Assembly (NCBI RefSeq): GCF_020595125.1 | Contig: NZ_JACNMS010000003.1 | Span: 186,001-250,000 of the forward strand | Direction of reading: 5' to 3' | DNA from: Jeotgalibacillus aurantiacus | GTDB taxonomy: Bacteria; Bacillota; Bacilli; Bacillales; Jeotgalibacillaceae | DNA length: 64,000 bases | Shown: positions 33,527 through 41,137 of the stretch, one piece after another | Position numbering within the stretch: the first letter of the stretch is position 1 | Layout of the letters: each line of letters opens with the position of its first letter | The notes under the pieces: generated by a model | Databases searched by the model: none | Told to the model about the DNA's origin: nothing | The model's input: only the letters and a program-made list of their open reading frames with translations | Translations under genes and position numbers: made by a program

Positions 33527-34016
33527 AGGGGAAGTTTTTCTCGTGCCATGGACAGAAGGTTGGCAGCGTGAATTTGAATCTGAAAAGAAGCGTATTGAAG
33601 AGATGGCGGGTGCATTTATTCTGGAGGTGCATCATATCGGAAGCACATCCGTTCCCGGGCTCAGCGCAAAACCGATCCTTGATATTGCAGTAGAAGTATC
33701 CTCATTTAAGCTTGGAGAAGACTGCATTGCGCCTCTGGAGAAGCTTGATTACGGCTATAAAGGGACAGCGATTTTACCTGATCGTCATTATTTTAGTAAA
33801 GGCGAACCGAGAACGCATCAGATCCACCTTTACGAAACAGGAAGTCCGTATTTGGAAGAACAGTTGAAGCTTCGGGATATTTTGAGGAATGATGAGCAGG
33901 TCATGAGAGAATACGAGTCATTGAAGCGTGAGCTGGCAGACGCTCATCAAAATGACAAACATCTTTATGCGGAGCGGAAGACGGTGTTTATAAAAAGAAT
34001 ATTACTTAATGAGTAA
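33510..34016 (+). CDS. GrpB-family (UPF0157) nucleotidyltransferase-like protein
   Basis: A protein of 168 residues with the GrpB/UPF0157 core: HHIGSTSVPGLSAKPILDIAV, a G-S-x-x-x-x-G...D-x-x nucleotidyltransferase-type motif, and RTHQIHLYETGSP. The GTG start at 33510 is chosen, as TTGAGGTGG precedes it and the family normally begins shortly before the conserved V-P-x-T-x-x-W. It overlaps the Nudix gene. Function in the cell is unknown. Confidence 0.85.
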   Translation: MLGLPKGEVFLVPWTEGWQREFESEKKRIEEMAGAFILEVHHIGSTSVPGLSAKPILDIAVEVSSFKLGEDCIAPLEKLDYGYKGTAILPDRHYFSKGEPRTHQIHLYETGSPYLEEQLKLRDILRNDEQVMREYESLKRELADAHQNDKHLYAERKTVFIKRILLNE

Positions 34017-34045
34017 AGCGGGATTTTCTCATCCTGCTTTTTTTT
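34017..34045 (+). terminator. Terminator after the GrpB-like gene
   Basis: AGCGGGAT pairs with ATCCTGCT (one wobble), followed by eight T. Confidence 0.8.
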
Positions 34046-34053
34046 ATTGCTTA

Positions 34054-34105
34054 ATATATCATTAAACGATATAATACATTTAATGATATATCATTAAACG
34101 ATATA
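34054..34105 (+). promoter_or_regulatory. Promoter and double operator of the PadR gene
   Basis: The 20-bp sequence ATATATCATTAAACGATATA occurs twice, at 34054-34073 and 34086-34105. Between and across them is a perfect 20-bp palindrome TTTAATGATATATCATTAAA (34079-34098). TATAAT at 34070-34075 is the likely -10 box. The layout fits autorepression by PadR. Confidence 0.7.
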
Positions 34106-34122
34106 GTAGAGGAGGTTCCTGC

Positions 34123-34458
34123 TTGGCTAGAAACGATGTACTTCAGACTGGTGAACTGACTGACACGTATTATTATATTTTGCTGGCTCTTGTAGAGGCG
34201 AGACATGGCTATTTAATTATGAAGACGATCGAGGAATTGACGAAAGGGAGCTTTACCGTGGGTCCGGCATCTATGTACACCTCGATAAAAAAGCTTTTAT
34301 CAGCAGGCATGATTGAGCAGCTTGAGGAAGAAAAGGATAAAAAGACTTACATCATTACAGAACAGGGCATATCGCTTCTGAAAAATGATATTAAAAGAAG
34401 AGAAGAAATGATTCAGCAGGCCAAAATGATATTCGGTCAGAAGGGAGAGGATTTTTGA
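34123..34458 (+). CDS. PadR-family transcriptional regulator
   Basis: A protein of 111 residues with the PadR winged helix: YYILLALVEARHGYLIMKTIEE, GPASMYTSIKKLLSAGMIEQ and the basic wing. The TTG start has GAGGAGG seven bases upstream. It should bind the repeated operator just before it. Such PadR genes often come with a DUF2812 membrane-protein gene, as here, where the next gene overlaps by one base. Confidence 0.92.
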   Translation: MARNDVLQTGELTDTYYYILLALVEARHGYLIMKTIEELTKGSFTVGPASMYTSIKKLLSAGMIEQLEEEKDKKTYIITEQGISLLKNDIKRREEMIQQAKMIFGQKGEDF

Positions 34459-35000
34459 TGAAAAGAAGGTATATCATGAGTGGCGGACTGGCGTTTAGTG
34501 AAGAAAAGGATATGATGAAACTATCGAGACTTTCAAAAAAAGGATGGGTGTTTGACCGTTTTACTTTTATGGGATATATCCTCAAAAAAGGTGAGCCTCA
34601 AGAGCTTCAGTTTGCGATTGATTACAGAAGCAATCCGGATGAAGAGTATTTTGAGCTCTTTAGGGAAGCGGGTTGGACACATGTAGGATCTCAGGCGAAT
34701 TATATTCATCTTTTTACAGCACAGCCGGGTGTTACGCCGATCTACACGGATCGTCCTTCAACACTTGAGAAGTACTCCAATGAAAAGAACTTCGTTAAAA
34801 AAGGAGCAATCTGGTCTCTGGCAGTTACACTGTGCATCGCACTGCTGCTTTATTTAGTGTATACCTTAACGTTTCCTGATGCTGTTGAAGCTGTTTTATC
34901 AGTCAGCTTGTCTGTTTTGTTGGGCCTCTCACTCATCAGCCTGATTTTTACGGGTCTTCCGTACCTGGGCTACGTTTACAAAATATATAAACTCAGATAA
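34458..35000 (+). CDS. DUF2812 membrane protein
   Basis: A protein of 180 residues: a cytoplasmic DUF2812 part (SEEKDMMKLSRLSKKGWVFD, FRAGW-type region FREAGWTHVG) and two membrane segments near the C-terminus (about 115-137 and 148-170). DUF2812 genes are regularly paired with PadR repressors in Firmicutes. The ATG overlaps the PadR stop codon (TGATG). Function unknown; a role in sensing or membrane stress has been supposed for the pair. Confidence 0.85.
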   Translation: MKRRYIMSGGLAFSEEKDMMKLSRLSKKGWVFDRFTFMGYILKKGEPQELQFAIDYRSNPDEEYFELFREAGWTHVGSQANYIHLFTAQPGVTPIYTDRPSTLEKYSNEKNFVKKGAIWSLAVTLCIALLLYLVYTLTFPDAVEAVLSVSLSVLLGLSLISLIFTGLPYLGYVYKIYKLR

Positions 35001-35055
35001 AGTCTTTGACTCACTTAAATCAAGAACCTTTCGAAGAGCGGGAGAAAGGGATAGT

Positions 35056-35082
35056 TATAACAACTGTACACCTTAGAGCGTA
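35056..35082 (+). promoter_or_regulatory. Candidate ECF-type promoter before the sigma factor gene
   Basis: TATAAC at 35056-35061 and CGTA at 35079-35082 are 17 bp apart, the AAC...CGTA pattern of ECF promoters. It lies 140 bp before the start codon, so the leader would be long. The evidence is weak. Confidence 0.3.
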
Positions 35083-35221
35083 AAACAAACGTTTGATTGA
35101 CAGCCCGTTTCAAATTTGCTCATCGTTCTGACCCGGTATACATTTAAAGAAAACACACTTACCCATATCTTTTTACAGAACCTGTTCGTTTCAGGGGTGA
35201 GAGTACGAAGGAGGGAAGGTT

Positions 35222-35869
35222 ATGCGCGCAAACCTGACATTGGTGAAAGACCAGCACGAGGAGGTTGGGGAGCTGATCTCCAGGCTTGAACGTTACTGCC
35301 AATTTCTGACCCGTAATAAATGGGATCGTGAAGAAGTTGCTCAGGAAGCACTGGCAAAGGCACTGAACGCTTACAAGATTGAGGACTGGAATGCGGCTCT
35401 TTTGAAAAAGATTGCTTATCATGTGTGGGTGGACCGCGTCCGGAAAATGGAGCGGGAGGCTCAGGTGATTCATGAACCGATCCACCAGCCTGTGTCAGAA
35501 GAATCTGAGGATCTGATGGGCGTTCTGGCGAAAAATCTGACGCCTAAACAATTAGTAACCTTCGTTTTAAAAGAGGGATTTCAATACAAAATCTCTGAAA
35601 TTGCTGAGCTGATGGGGATGACGGAAGCGGGTGTCAAGGCACTCCTGAATCGTGCGCGCGCCAGAGTAAAGGGACTGTCTGAATCAGATATCGAAAGCTT
35701 CTGGGAGGAAGAGCTGCGGGAAGAACTGTTCCCGGTTTTAGTGGACGCCGTTTCCATGCAGGATCCCGAAAAGCTTTTAGCGATGCTCCCGGCCATTTTC
35801 ACCCCGACAGCCAGCCTGAAAAAGGTGGTCAGCTTCCCTTCTTCAACCGTTCTCTCACTTGCAGCATAA
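35222..35869 (+). CDS. ECF-like RNA polymerase sigma factor
   Basis: A protein of 215 residues. Region 2 contains NKWDREEVAQEALAKALNAY and region 4 LTPKQLVTFVLKEGFQYKISEIAELMGMTEAGVKALLNRARARV, a typical helix-turn-helix. About 55 extra residues follow region 4, without the SnoaL-like domain of SigJ. No anti-sigma gene is adjacent; instead a clpP-type gene follows after 21 bases. It may guide RNA polymerase to stress genes and itself be controlled by proteolysis; that is inference. GGAGGGAAGGTT precedes the ATG. Confidence 0.82.
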   Translation: MRANLTLVKDQHEEVGELISRLERYCQFLTRNKWDREEVAQEALAKALNAYKIEDWNAALLKKIAYHVWVDRVRKMEREAQVIHEPIHQPVSEESEDLMGVLAKNLTPKQLVTFVLKEGFQYKISEIAELMGMTEAGVKALLNRARARVKGLSESDIESFWEEELREELFPVLVDAVSMQDPEKLLAMLPAIFTPTASLKKVVSFPSSTVLSLAA

Positions 35870-35890
35870 TGCGTGAAGGAGGAAACGAAC

Positions 35891-36472
35891 ATGGCGACTA
35901 TTCCTTATGTGATTGAGCAATCAAGTAAAGGTGAGCGCTCCTATGATATTTATTCCCGTCTGTTAAAGGACCGGATCATCATGGTGAGTGAGGAAATCAA
36001 TGATCAGATGGCCAACAGCATCGTCGCTCAGCTGTTGTTTCTTGCAGCAGATAACCCGGAAAAGGAGATTTCTTTGTACATCAACAGTCCTGGTGGCTCA
36101 ACATCTGCCGGCTTTGCGATCTATGATACCATGCAATACATTCAGCCGGACGTCCGCACGATCTGCACAGGTATGGCAGCATCCTTTGGCGCTATGCTTC
36201 TGATCGGCGGAACAAAAGGCAAACGTATGGCACTTCCAAACAGCGAAATCATGATTCACCAGCCGCTTGGTGGAGCCCGGGGTCAGGCAACCGACCTCGA
36301 AATCTCCGCTAAACGAATTCTGAAACTGCGTGAGCATATCAATCAAATCATCTCAGACCGCACCGGCCAGCCTGTCGAAAAGGTGGCAGCTGACACCGAT
36401 CGTGATTACTTTATGACAGCTGAAGAAGCATTGGAATATGGGATTGTGGATGAGATTATTTCGAAGAAGTAA
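35891..36472 (+). CDS. clpP: ATP-dependent Clp protease proteolytic subunit (ClpP paralogue)
   Basis: A protein of 193 residues. The catalytic triad is Ser98 (GMAASFGAM), His123 (MIHQPLGG) and Asp172 (DTDRDYF), at the same numbers as in B. subtilis ClpP. It has the LLKDRIIM strand and the IGF-loop region for Clp ATPase docking. It differs from the usual Bacillus ClpP at many sites and is not next to the genes that flank the main clpP, so it is probably a second copy. AAGGAGG lies eight bases before the ATG at 35891. Coupling to the sigma gene suggests a regulatory role. Confidence 0.92.
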   Translation: MATIPYVIEQSSKGERSYDIYSRLLKDRIIMVSEEINDQMANSIVAQLLFLAADNPEKEISLYINSPGGSTSAGFAIYDTMQYIQPDVRTICTGMAASFGAMLLIGGTKGKRMALPNSEIMIHQPLGGARGQATDLEISAKRILKLREHINQIISDRTGQPVEKVAADTDRDYFMTAEEALEYGIVDEIISKK

Positions 36473-36474
36473 TA

Positions 36475-36526
36475 AAAGAACCAGATAAACCTTTTGTGAG
36501 ATAGGGGTTTATCTGGTTCTTTTTGA
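36475..36526 (+). terminator. Strong terminator of the sigma-clpP operon
   Basis: AAAGAACCAGATAAACC and GGTTTATCTGGTTCTTT form a perfect 17-bp stem, followed by TT. Confidence 0.85.
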
Positions 36527-36535
36527 TTTTGACTA

Positions 36536-36758
36536 TTAGCAATGCTCTAACAACAGATTTCTTAAATCTCTATCTAAACTGTAGAGTTGATAAATTTCTT
36601 CAAATGTTGCACCATCCTTATAGCGCTCTTTTTGACCTGAATGATTACCACTTTTCTCTAAGAAGAAATCTTTGTAGCCATTAATAACTCCGTAATAATT
36701 TTCAACCTTTAAAAGTCAGAATATCTAATTGTTGTTGATGAGTTTTGAAGGGTTTCAT
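36536..36758 (-). pseudogene. Remnant of an Abi-like (AbiD/AbiF, Abi_2) gene
   Basis: On the minus strand an ATG at 36758 opens MKPFKTHQQQLDILTFKG and stops; another frame then reads VENYYGVINGYKDFFLEKSG and ERYKDGATFEEIYQLYSLDRDLRNLLLEHC to a stop at 36536. This is the N-terminal pattern of Abi_2 proteins (M-K-P..T...Q...L...G; NYY..INGYK..F; G..F..I..LY..DR.LR). About 20 residues and the whole C-terminal two thirds are missing. It marks the former presence of a phage-defence or toxin-type gene. Confidence 0.65.
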
Positions 36759-36780
36759 TCTAATCAACTCCACAAAAATA

Positions 36781-36824
36781 GCCCATCCCTCGTAAGGGAA
36801 TGAGCCTGATCACTTAAGATCACC
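36781..36824 (-). other. Hairpins upstream of the Abi-like remnant
   Basis: On the minus strand GGTGATC...GATC and GCTCATTCCC...GGGATGGGC can form two small stems, followed by ATTTTT, about 25 bases before the remnant start. A structured RNA is known upstream of abiF genes. Whether this is a relic of it cannot be told by eye. Confidence 0.3.
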
Positions 36825-36963
36825 TTAATATATGTTAAATGTGCTGTCAATATACGAAGTGCTTTATATGGACAATTCTGGGGATTTATGATGTTGAATT
36901 TAGTTTTCATTATTATTTTTTGAATATTCGTATTATAATATATGTCAGGAAGGAGGGGATGAG

Positions 36964-37755
36964 ATGATCACACGGTGGATAGGCAAATTAAAGTCGCTTG
37001 GAGTATTACTGCGCCGCTTTGCAGTGCTCTTTTTTGCGTTATTCCAGCCGGTTTCGGTGATTCTGATTGAGCGCCGGAGTGGTGATTTGTTTTCAGGTCA
37101 AGGGACAGATCCCTTTATTATCCCTGCCGGATATGCGTTTTCCATCTGGTCTGTCATCGTGCTTGGAACGATAATCTACGCGATCTATCAGCTCCTCCCC
37201 CGAACTTATCATATGAAGATATTCGATGAGATTGCAGGCTCATCGATACTCGTATTCATGGGATTTGCCTATTGGATCTGGCTCGCATCGATGCAGGAGC
37301 TGTGGGGGACCGTAGTCGTATTTATCGGTATGGGTCTCCTGCTGAGAACAATCTATCTGAAGTTATTAGCAGAAAGCTTCTCTAAATTTGAGCAATACTT
37401 TGTGCGCGGAAGCTTTGCGCTTTACTATGGCTGGACCACTGTTGCGGTCTTTGCAAATCTCGCTTCTGCCCTTCATTATTATGGACTTCCTCAGGGAGGT
37501 CCGGCCGGCTTAGCGTGGCAGGCAGTTGTTTTACTGGCAGCGATATTTGTATCCTATCAGCTGCTTGATGAGATTTATTTTTCTCTGCCGTACTTTGCAG
37601 CGATTTCGTGGGCGCTTGTTGCGATCGTGGTTGGAACGATACTTGCCGGAGTGCAGGCGTGGCCGCTGATTGTATTATCCATTGCAGGTACTGCATTTCT
37701 TTTATACAAAGGTATTCAAATAATACAGCACCATCATGAAGAGCCTTCCTATTAA
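36964..37755 (+). CDS. TspO/MBR-related membrane protein
   Basis: A protein of 263 residues with about seven hydrophobic segments. The stretch PAGYAFSIWSVIVLGTIIYA is typical of the group of TspO-like proteins of double length that carry the P-x-G-x-x-F-x-I-W-x-x-I motif. TspO proteins bind porphyrins and similar ligands; for this longer group the ligand is unknown. AAGGAGGGGATGAG precedes the ATG, and a TATAAT box lies at 36934-36939. Confidence 0.75.
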   Translation: MITRWIGKLKSLGVLLRRFAVLFFALFQPVSVILIERRSGDLFSGQGTDPFIIPAGYAFSIWSVIVLGTIIYAIYQLLPRTYHMKIFDEIAGSSILVFMGFAYWIWLASMQELWGTVVVFIGMGLLLRTIYLKLLAESFSKFEQYFVRGSFALYYGWTTVAVFANLASALHYYGLPQGGPAGLAWQAVVLLAAIFVSYQLLDEIYFSLPYFAAISWALVAIVVGTILAGVQAWPLIVLSIAGTAFLLYKGIQIIQHHHEEPSY

Positions 37756-37791
37756 AAATGGGGGGTTTTAAATGGCTTCACTTTGAAAACC

Positions 37792-37906
37792 GTGCCGTTT
37801 CATTCCTTCGCTTTCCGCGGCCGCGCGGTGAGCCAGCTATTGCTACGCAATACGCTGTCTCACCTGTCGCTTTTCTGCCGCAGGAGTCTACGGAATGAAA
37901 CGGCAC
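37792..37906. repeat. 115-bp palindromic-ended intergenic repeat
   Basis: The ends GTGCCGTTTCATTCC (37792-37806) and GGAATGAAACGGCAC (37892-37906) are perfect 15-bp inverted repeats. Inside are TTCGCTTTCCGCGG and a CAGGAGTCTACGG segment. Elements of this kind (CATTCC...CTTTCCGCGG...GGAATG) recur in many Bacillaceae genomes between genes. It may be a small non-autonomous mobile element or a structured RNA. The rest of the gap to 38028 shows nothing else. Confidence 0.75.
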
Positions 37907-38027
37907 TTTTTGTGTGAATGATGTAGAAATATCCAAATGAACCTTAAAGTTTTTATAGATAAAAAGGGTTTTTAGGAAGTTATATGGAAAGAGATGATGA
38001 ATACATAGATGTTAGGAGAATAAGCAA

Positions 38028-38813
38028 TTGAAACAAATGATGAAAGACAATCTTCAACCCTATCACAATCCCGAAAAATACGATTACATACAGGAAAATT
38101 ATAAGGCGGACCTGCCCTTTATTCTGGATTATGCCCAGAGGATCAAGCCTGAACACATTATTGAACTTGCCTGTGGGACTGGGAGACTGACGATTCCTGT
38201 GGCGAAGCAGGGCTATGATGTTACAGGCGTTGATTTACATCAGGGTATGCTGGATCGTGCAAAGGAAAAGGCGGAAGCAGTGGGAGTTCAGATTGATTGG
38301 ATTCAGCAGGATTGTACGAAGCTATCCTTACCCCGAAGTGCTTCTCTCGTTTATATGACAGGTAATTCATTTCAGCATTTTTTAACCAATGACATGCAGG
38401 ATCAGCTGATGCTTTCTGTTAAAGAGCATTTACATGCAGGTGGATATTTTATTTTCAACACGCGAAATCCTCTGTTACATGACCTGGCAGAGGTGGACGA
38501 ATATAAAACTAGATATTCAGATGCATCCGGCAGGCGGGTTGTGGAAGAAAATCGGGAGGTATATGATCCGATTACGCAGGTTCAGGACTGTTTCCAAACA
38601 CGCCGAACTTTTGATCAAGACAAGGAAGTTGAAACAGAGGAAATCTCAATCCGAATCCGATTTACCTTTCCTTTAGAGCTTGAAAGATTGATGAAGCAGC
38701 ACGGCTATGAGATTGAGGGTTTTTATGGCGGCTGGGGTCTTGAGTCGCTGAAGAAGGAAAGCAGTGAACTGGTTGTGGTGGTGAAAAGGGGAGAGGCCGA
38801 TCAAACTGAATGA
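38028..38813 (+). CDS. Class I SAM-dependent methyltransferase
   Basis: A protein of 261 residues with motif I IIELACGTGRLTIP near residues 44-57, motif II YDVTGVDLHQGML, and the post-motif NSFQHFLTNDMQ. The protein start NLQPYHNPEKYD is typical of small-molecule methyltransferases of this group. The TTG start has GGAG nine bases upstream. The HIT-family gene follows at once, so this is the first gene of a five-gene run (38028-40677). Confidence 0.85.
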   Translation: MKQMMKDNLQPYHNPEKYDYIQENYKADLPFILDYAQRIKPEHIIELACGTGRLTIPVAKQGYDVTGVDLHQGMLDRAKEKAEAVGVQIDWIQQDCTKLSLPRSASLVYMTGNSFQHFLTNDMQDQLMLSVKEHLHAGGYFIFNTRNPLLHDLAEVDEYKTRYSDASGRRVVEENREVYDPITQVQDCFQTRRTFDQDKEVETEEISIRIRFTFPLELERLMKQHGYEIEGFYGGWGLESLKKESSELVVVVKRGEADQTE

Positions 38814-38836
38814 AGAGCCTTTTTAGGAGTGACAGA

Positions 38837-39328
38837 ATGAGAACGTTAATACTGGCAAATGGCGAAGAGGTTCAGGTGAAGTGTCTGAGTTGTGCGATTA
38901 CAGGTGGACTTGTTGAGCCTGAGGGTGGCGTCATATGTGAAACGGAGTATTTTCACGCTCATCAGGACGTTGCGTATCCTATTCCGGGACTCGTCATTTT
39001 AGCATCAAAAAGACATATCACGTGTCTTGATGAATTGACTGAAAAAGAACGTCTGGACTACATCACCACCATGAGCAGGATCAGAGCGGCTCAGCGTGAA
39101 GAGCTCGGCATTGAGCACGTTTATTACTTTTACAATGAGGATACAACGCATCATTTTCATATCTGGATGGTACCGAGATATGACTGGATGAAGGATTTCG
39201 GGAGGTCTGTGGAATCATTGAGACCGGCCATGCTCCATGCCAGACATGAGTTAAATACAGACGAGAACAGAAAAATCGTACATAATGGGATCGCAGCGTT
39301 AAGTAAAGCGTTAAATATGACTAAATAA
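38837..39328 (+). CDS. HIT-family protein
   Basis: A protein of 163 residues with the histidine triad as HHFHIWMVP near residue 120 and the preceding YYFYNEDTTH. An early Cys pair, KCLSCAI, may bind metal. HIT proteins split or transfer nucleotides from nucleoside phosphates. ATG 38837 is chosen because AGGAGTGACAG precedes it; an earlier ATG at 38810 overlapping the previous stop is possible. Confidence 0.82.
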   Translation: MRTLILANGEEVQVKCLSCAITGGLVEPEGGVICETEYFHAHQDVAYPIPGLVILASKRHITCLDELTEKERLDYITTMSRIRAAQREELGIEHVYYFYNEDTTHHFHIWMVPRYDWMKDFGRSVESLRPAMLHARHELNTDENRKIVHNGIAALSKALNMTK

Positions 39329-39344
39329 GAAATGGAGAATGATC

Positions 39345-39785
39345 ATGAATATTTTATTTGCAGCAAAAGAAGACAGTAAGGAACTCGCACCATTATTTGA
39401 TGCGTACCGGCAATTTTACAATCAGCCATCCAACCTTGATGGAGCGGAGGCTTATTTATCAGAACGTCTGGCAGAAGGAGAGTCGATTATCTTTTTTGCA
39501 AAGGAGGGAGATGAGGTGCTTGGATTTACGCAGTTGTATCCAACCTTTTCGTCGATTTCAATGAGACGCGCATGGATTTTAAACGATCTTTATGTTTCTG
39601 AACAGGCGCGCAAAAAGGGAGTAGGAGAGCGACTGCTTCAGCAGGTAAAGGAATTTGCCGAGGAAACATCAGCAGCAAGTGTCAGTCTGAGCACTGCGCC
39701 GGATAACGAGAAAGCGCAAAGACTGTATGAGCGAAATGGTTATGTTCGGGATGAAGAATTCCTGCACTATGAACTCAAAATTTAA
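39345..39785 (+). CDS. GNAT-family N-acetyltransferase
   Basis: A protein of about 146 residues. WILNDLYVSEQARKKGVGERLLQQV is the acetyl-CoA binding strand and loop, and NEKAQRLYERNGYVRDEEF closes the fold. Closest in look to diamine- or amino-acid-acetylating GNATs. GGAG lies seven bases before ATG 39345, preferred over ATG 39339. The tautomerase gene follows after 12 bases. Confidence 0.87.
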   Translation: MNILFAAKEDSKELAPLFDAYRQFYNQPSNLDGAEAYLSERLAEGESIIFFAKEGDEVLGFTQLYPTFSSISMRRAWILNDLYVSEQARKKGVGERLLQQVKEFAEETSAASVSLSTAPDNEKAQRLYERNGYVRDEEFLHYELKI

Positions 39786-39797
39786 GGAGGGGACATC

Positions 39798-40010
39798 ATG
39801 CCTTACGTAAATATTAAAGTAACAAGAGAGAACGGCGGCCTCACAAAGGAAGAGAAAGCGGCACTCGTAAAAGGTGCAACGGATCTTCTTCAAAACACCC
39901 TTGGTAAAAACCCTGCTTCGACTGTGGTTGTGATTGATGAAATTGAGACGGATAATTATGGGTTAGGCGGGGAACTCATTACGGAGAGAAGGAAGCGGGA
40001 GAATGGGTGA
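39798..40010 (+). CDS. 4-oxalocrotonate tautomerase-like protein
   Basis: Seventy residues starting MPYVNIKVTRENGGLTKEEK. Pro1, freed when Met is removed, is the catalytic base of this superfamily. A full family length and the GATDLL region support a functional enzyme that moves keto-enol bonds; the natural substrate is unknown. AAGGAGGGG precedes the ATG. The next gene overlaps by eight bases. Confidence 0.88.
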   Translation: MPYVNIKVTRENGGLTKEEKAALVKGATDLLQNTLGKNPASTVVVIDEIETDNYGLGGELITERRKRENG

Positions 40011-40677
40011 ATTAACAAAAGTTCATTCTCCAGCTGTTTCCCGAGAAGCAGTGAAAATGAACGATCTTATCACTAATGAACAGGAATTAAGAGACTACCT
40101 CGGTGAGCCGAGTATCAATGCTACAAGTAAAGTCATTCCTTACATCGATGAACATGTGAAAGCATACATAGCAAAATCACCGTTTTTGACGATGTCTACG
40201 GCTGATGAAAATGGAATATGTGACGCTTCTCCCCGTGGGGATGCGCCTGGCTTTGTCCAGGTTCAGGATGAAAAGCACCTGCTGATCCCGGAGCGGCCGG
40301 GAAATAAACGGGCCGACTCGCTGATGAACATTTTGAAAAATCCAGGGATCGGTCTGTTATTTATGATTCCCGGGTTAGGCGAAACGCTTCGGATTAATGG
40401 CAAAGCGCGCCTGGTCAAGGATGCTGAATGGCTGGAGAAGATGGCAGTTCAGGGGAAAGCGCCGCTGCTTGCGATTCAGGTAGAGGTAGAGGAATGTTAT
40501 ATTCATTGCGCCAAAGCCTTTATTCGTTCGGGACTCTGGAAACCGGACTCCTGGCTTGAAAAAGAAGATTTGCCAAAGCCTTCTAAGATTCTTCATGCCC
40601 ACACGAAGCTGCCCGACACAACACCTGACAGTATTCAAAAGAGGCTTGAGGAAGGGTATCGGGAGCGTCTTTATTAA
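40003..40677 (+). CDS. Pyridoxamine 5'-phosphate oxidase-like flavoprotein
   Basis: A protein of 224 residues of the PPOX/FMN-binding split-barrel group: FLTMSTADENGICDASPRGDAPGFV, IPERPGNKRADSLMNILKNPGIGLLF and IHCAKAFIRSGLW match the MSMEG_1061-like subgroup. These bind FMN or F420 and reduce small molecules. The start at 40003 overlaps the tautomerase gene; a later ATG at 40057 is an alternative with no better ribosome site. A strong terminator follows. Confidence 0.85.
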   Translation: MGELTKVHSPAVSREAVKMNDLITNEQELRDYLGEPSINATSKVIPYIDEHVKAYIAKSPFLTMSTADENGICDASPRGDAPGFVQVQDEKHLLIPERPGNKRADSLMNILKNPGIGLLFMIPGLGETLRINGKARLVKDAEWLEKMAVQGKAPLLAIQVEVEECYIHCAKAFIRSGLWKPDSWLEKEDLPKPSKILHAHTKLPDTTPDSIQKRLEEGYRERLY

Positions 40678-40685
40678 AATTTTAT

Positions 40686-40719
40686 GGATTCAGCCGGATC
40701 ATGGCTGAATCCTTTTTTT
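40686..40719 (+). terminator. Terminator of the 38.0-40.7 kb gene run
   Basis: GGATTCAGCC and GGCTGAATCC form a perfect 10-bp stem with a seven-base loop, followed by seven T. Confidence 0.9.
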
Positions 40720-40820
40720 ATTGTAATGGGTGTTACTTTTTCAGACGACAAAGATGATTTGCCGCGAAGCTCATTCAGGGTGATCAGGAATATGGCTCCA
40801 CGTCCAGGCGTAGCTGGATT

Positions 40821-41008
40821 GAAGGAATCATGTTCAGAAGTGAAGGGAATCTGTTTAAGAGTGAAGGAATCGAACCCATGGAATGAAGGGAATAGAGTGC
40901 GTGAAGAGGCTAGTGAAGGAATAAAGTGACGGAAAGAAGGGATTCAATTCTGGAAAGAAGGATAAAAAAACCAGAACGATTGAATACCTGAACTGAGTGA
41001 AGGAATCC
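40821..41008 (+). repeat. Family B 4+5 array, copy 3 (nine units)
   Basis: Units start at 40821, 40842, 40863, 40885, 40915, 40936, 40957, 40978 and 40999; the 30-bp step is between units four and five, and first and last cores are 178 bp apart. A degraded F-like end (TTTGCCGCG, 40758-40766) lies upstream. It occupies most of the 460-bp gap 40678-41137; the rest shows only the terminator and AT/GC-mixed sequence. Confidence 0.85.
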
Positions 41009-41137
41009 CAGTGACGCGCCAAAAACACCCTATGTCCACCCCCGCACAATTTATTCCAAAACCCGTCACCAATCCACTCCTCTTTGCATTCACTAAACTA
41101 AACCAAACCATGCCCTCGTTAGAAGGAGGCACAGCGT

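Noticed and set aside
37785-37912. Complete insertion sequence
   Set aside because: The inverted ends are clear but 115 bp cannot encode a transposase, so it is at most a non-autonomous element.
40684-40929. 81-residue plus-strand protein after the PPOX gene
   Set aside because: It starts inside a strong terminator hairpin and its second half is the B array; no ribosome site.
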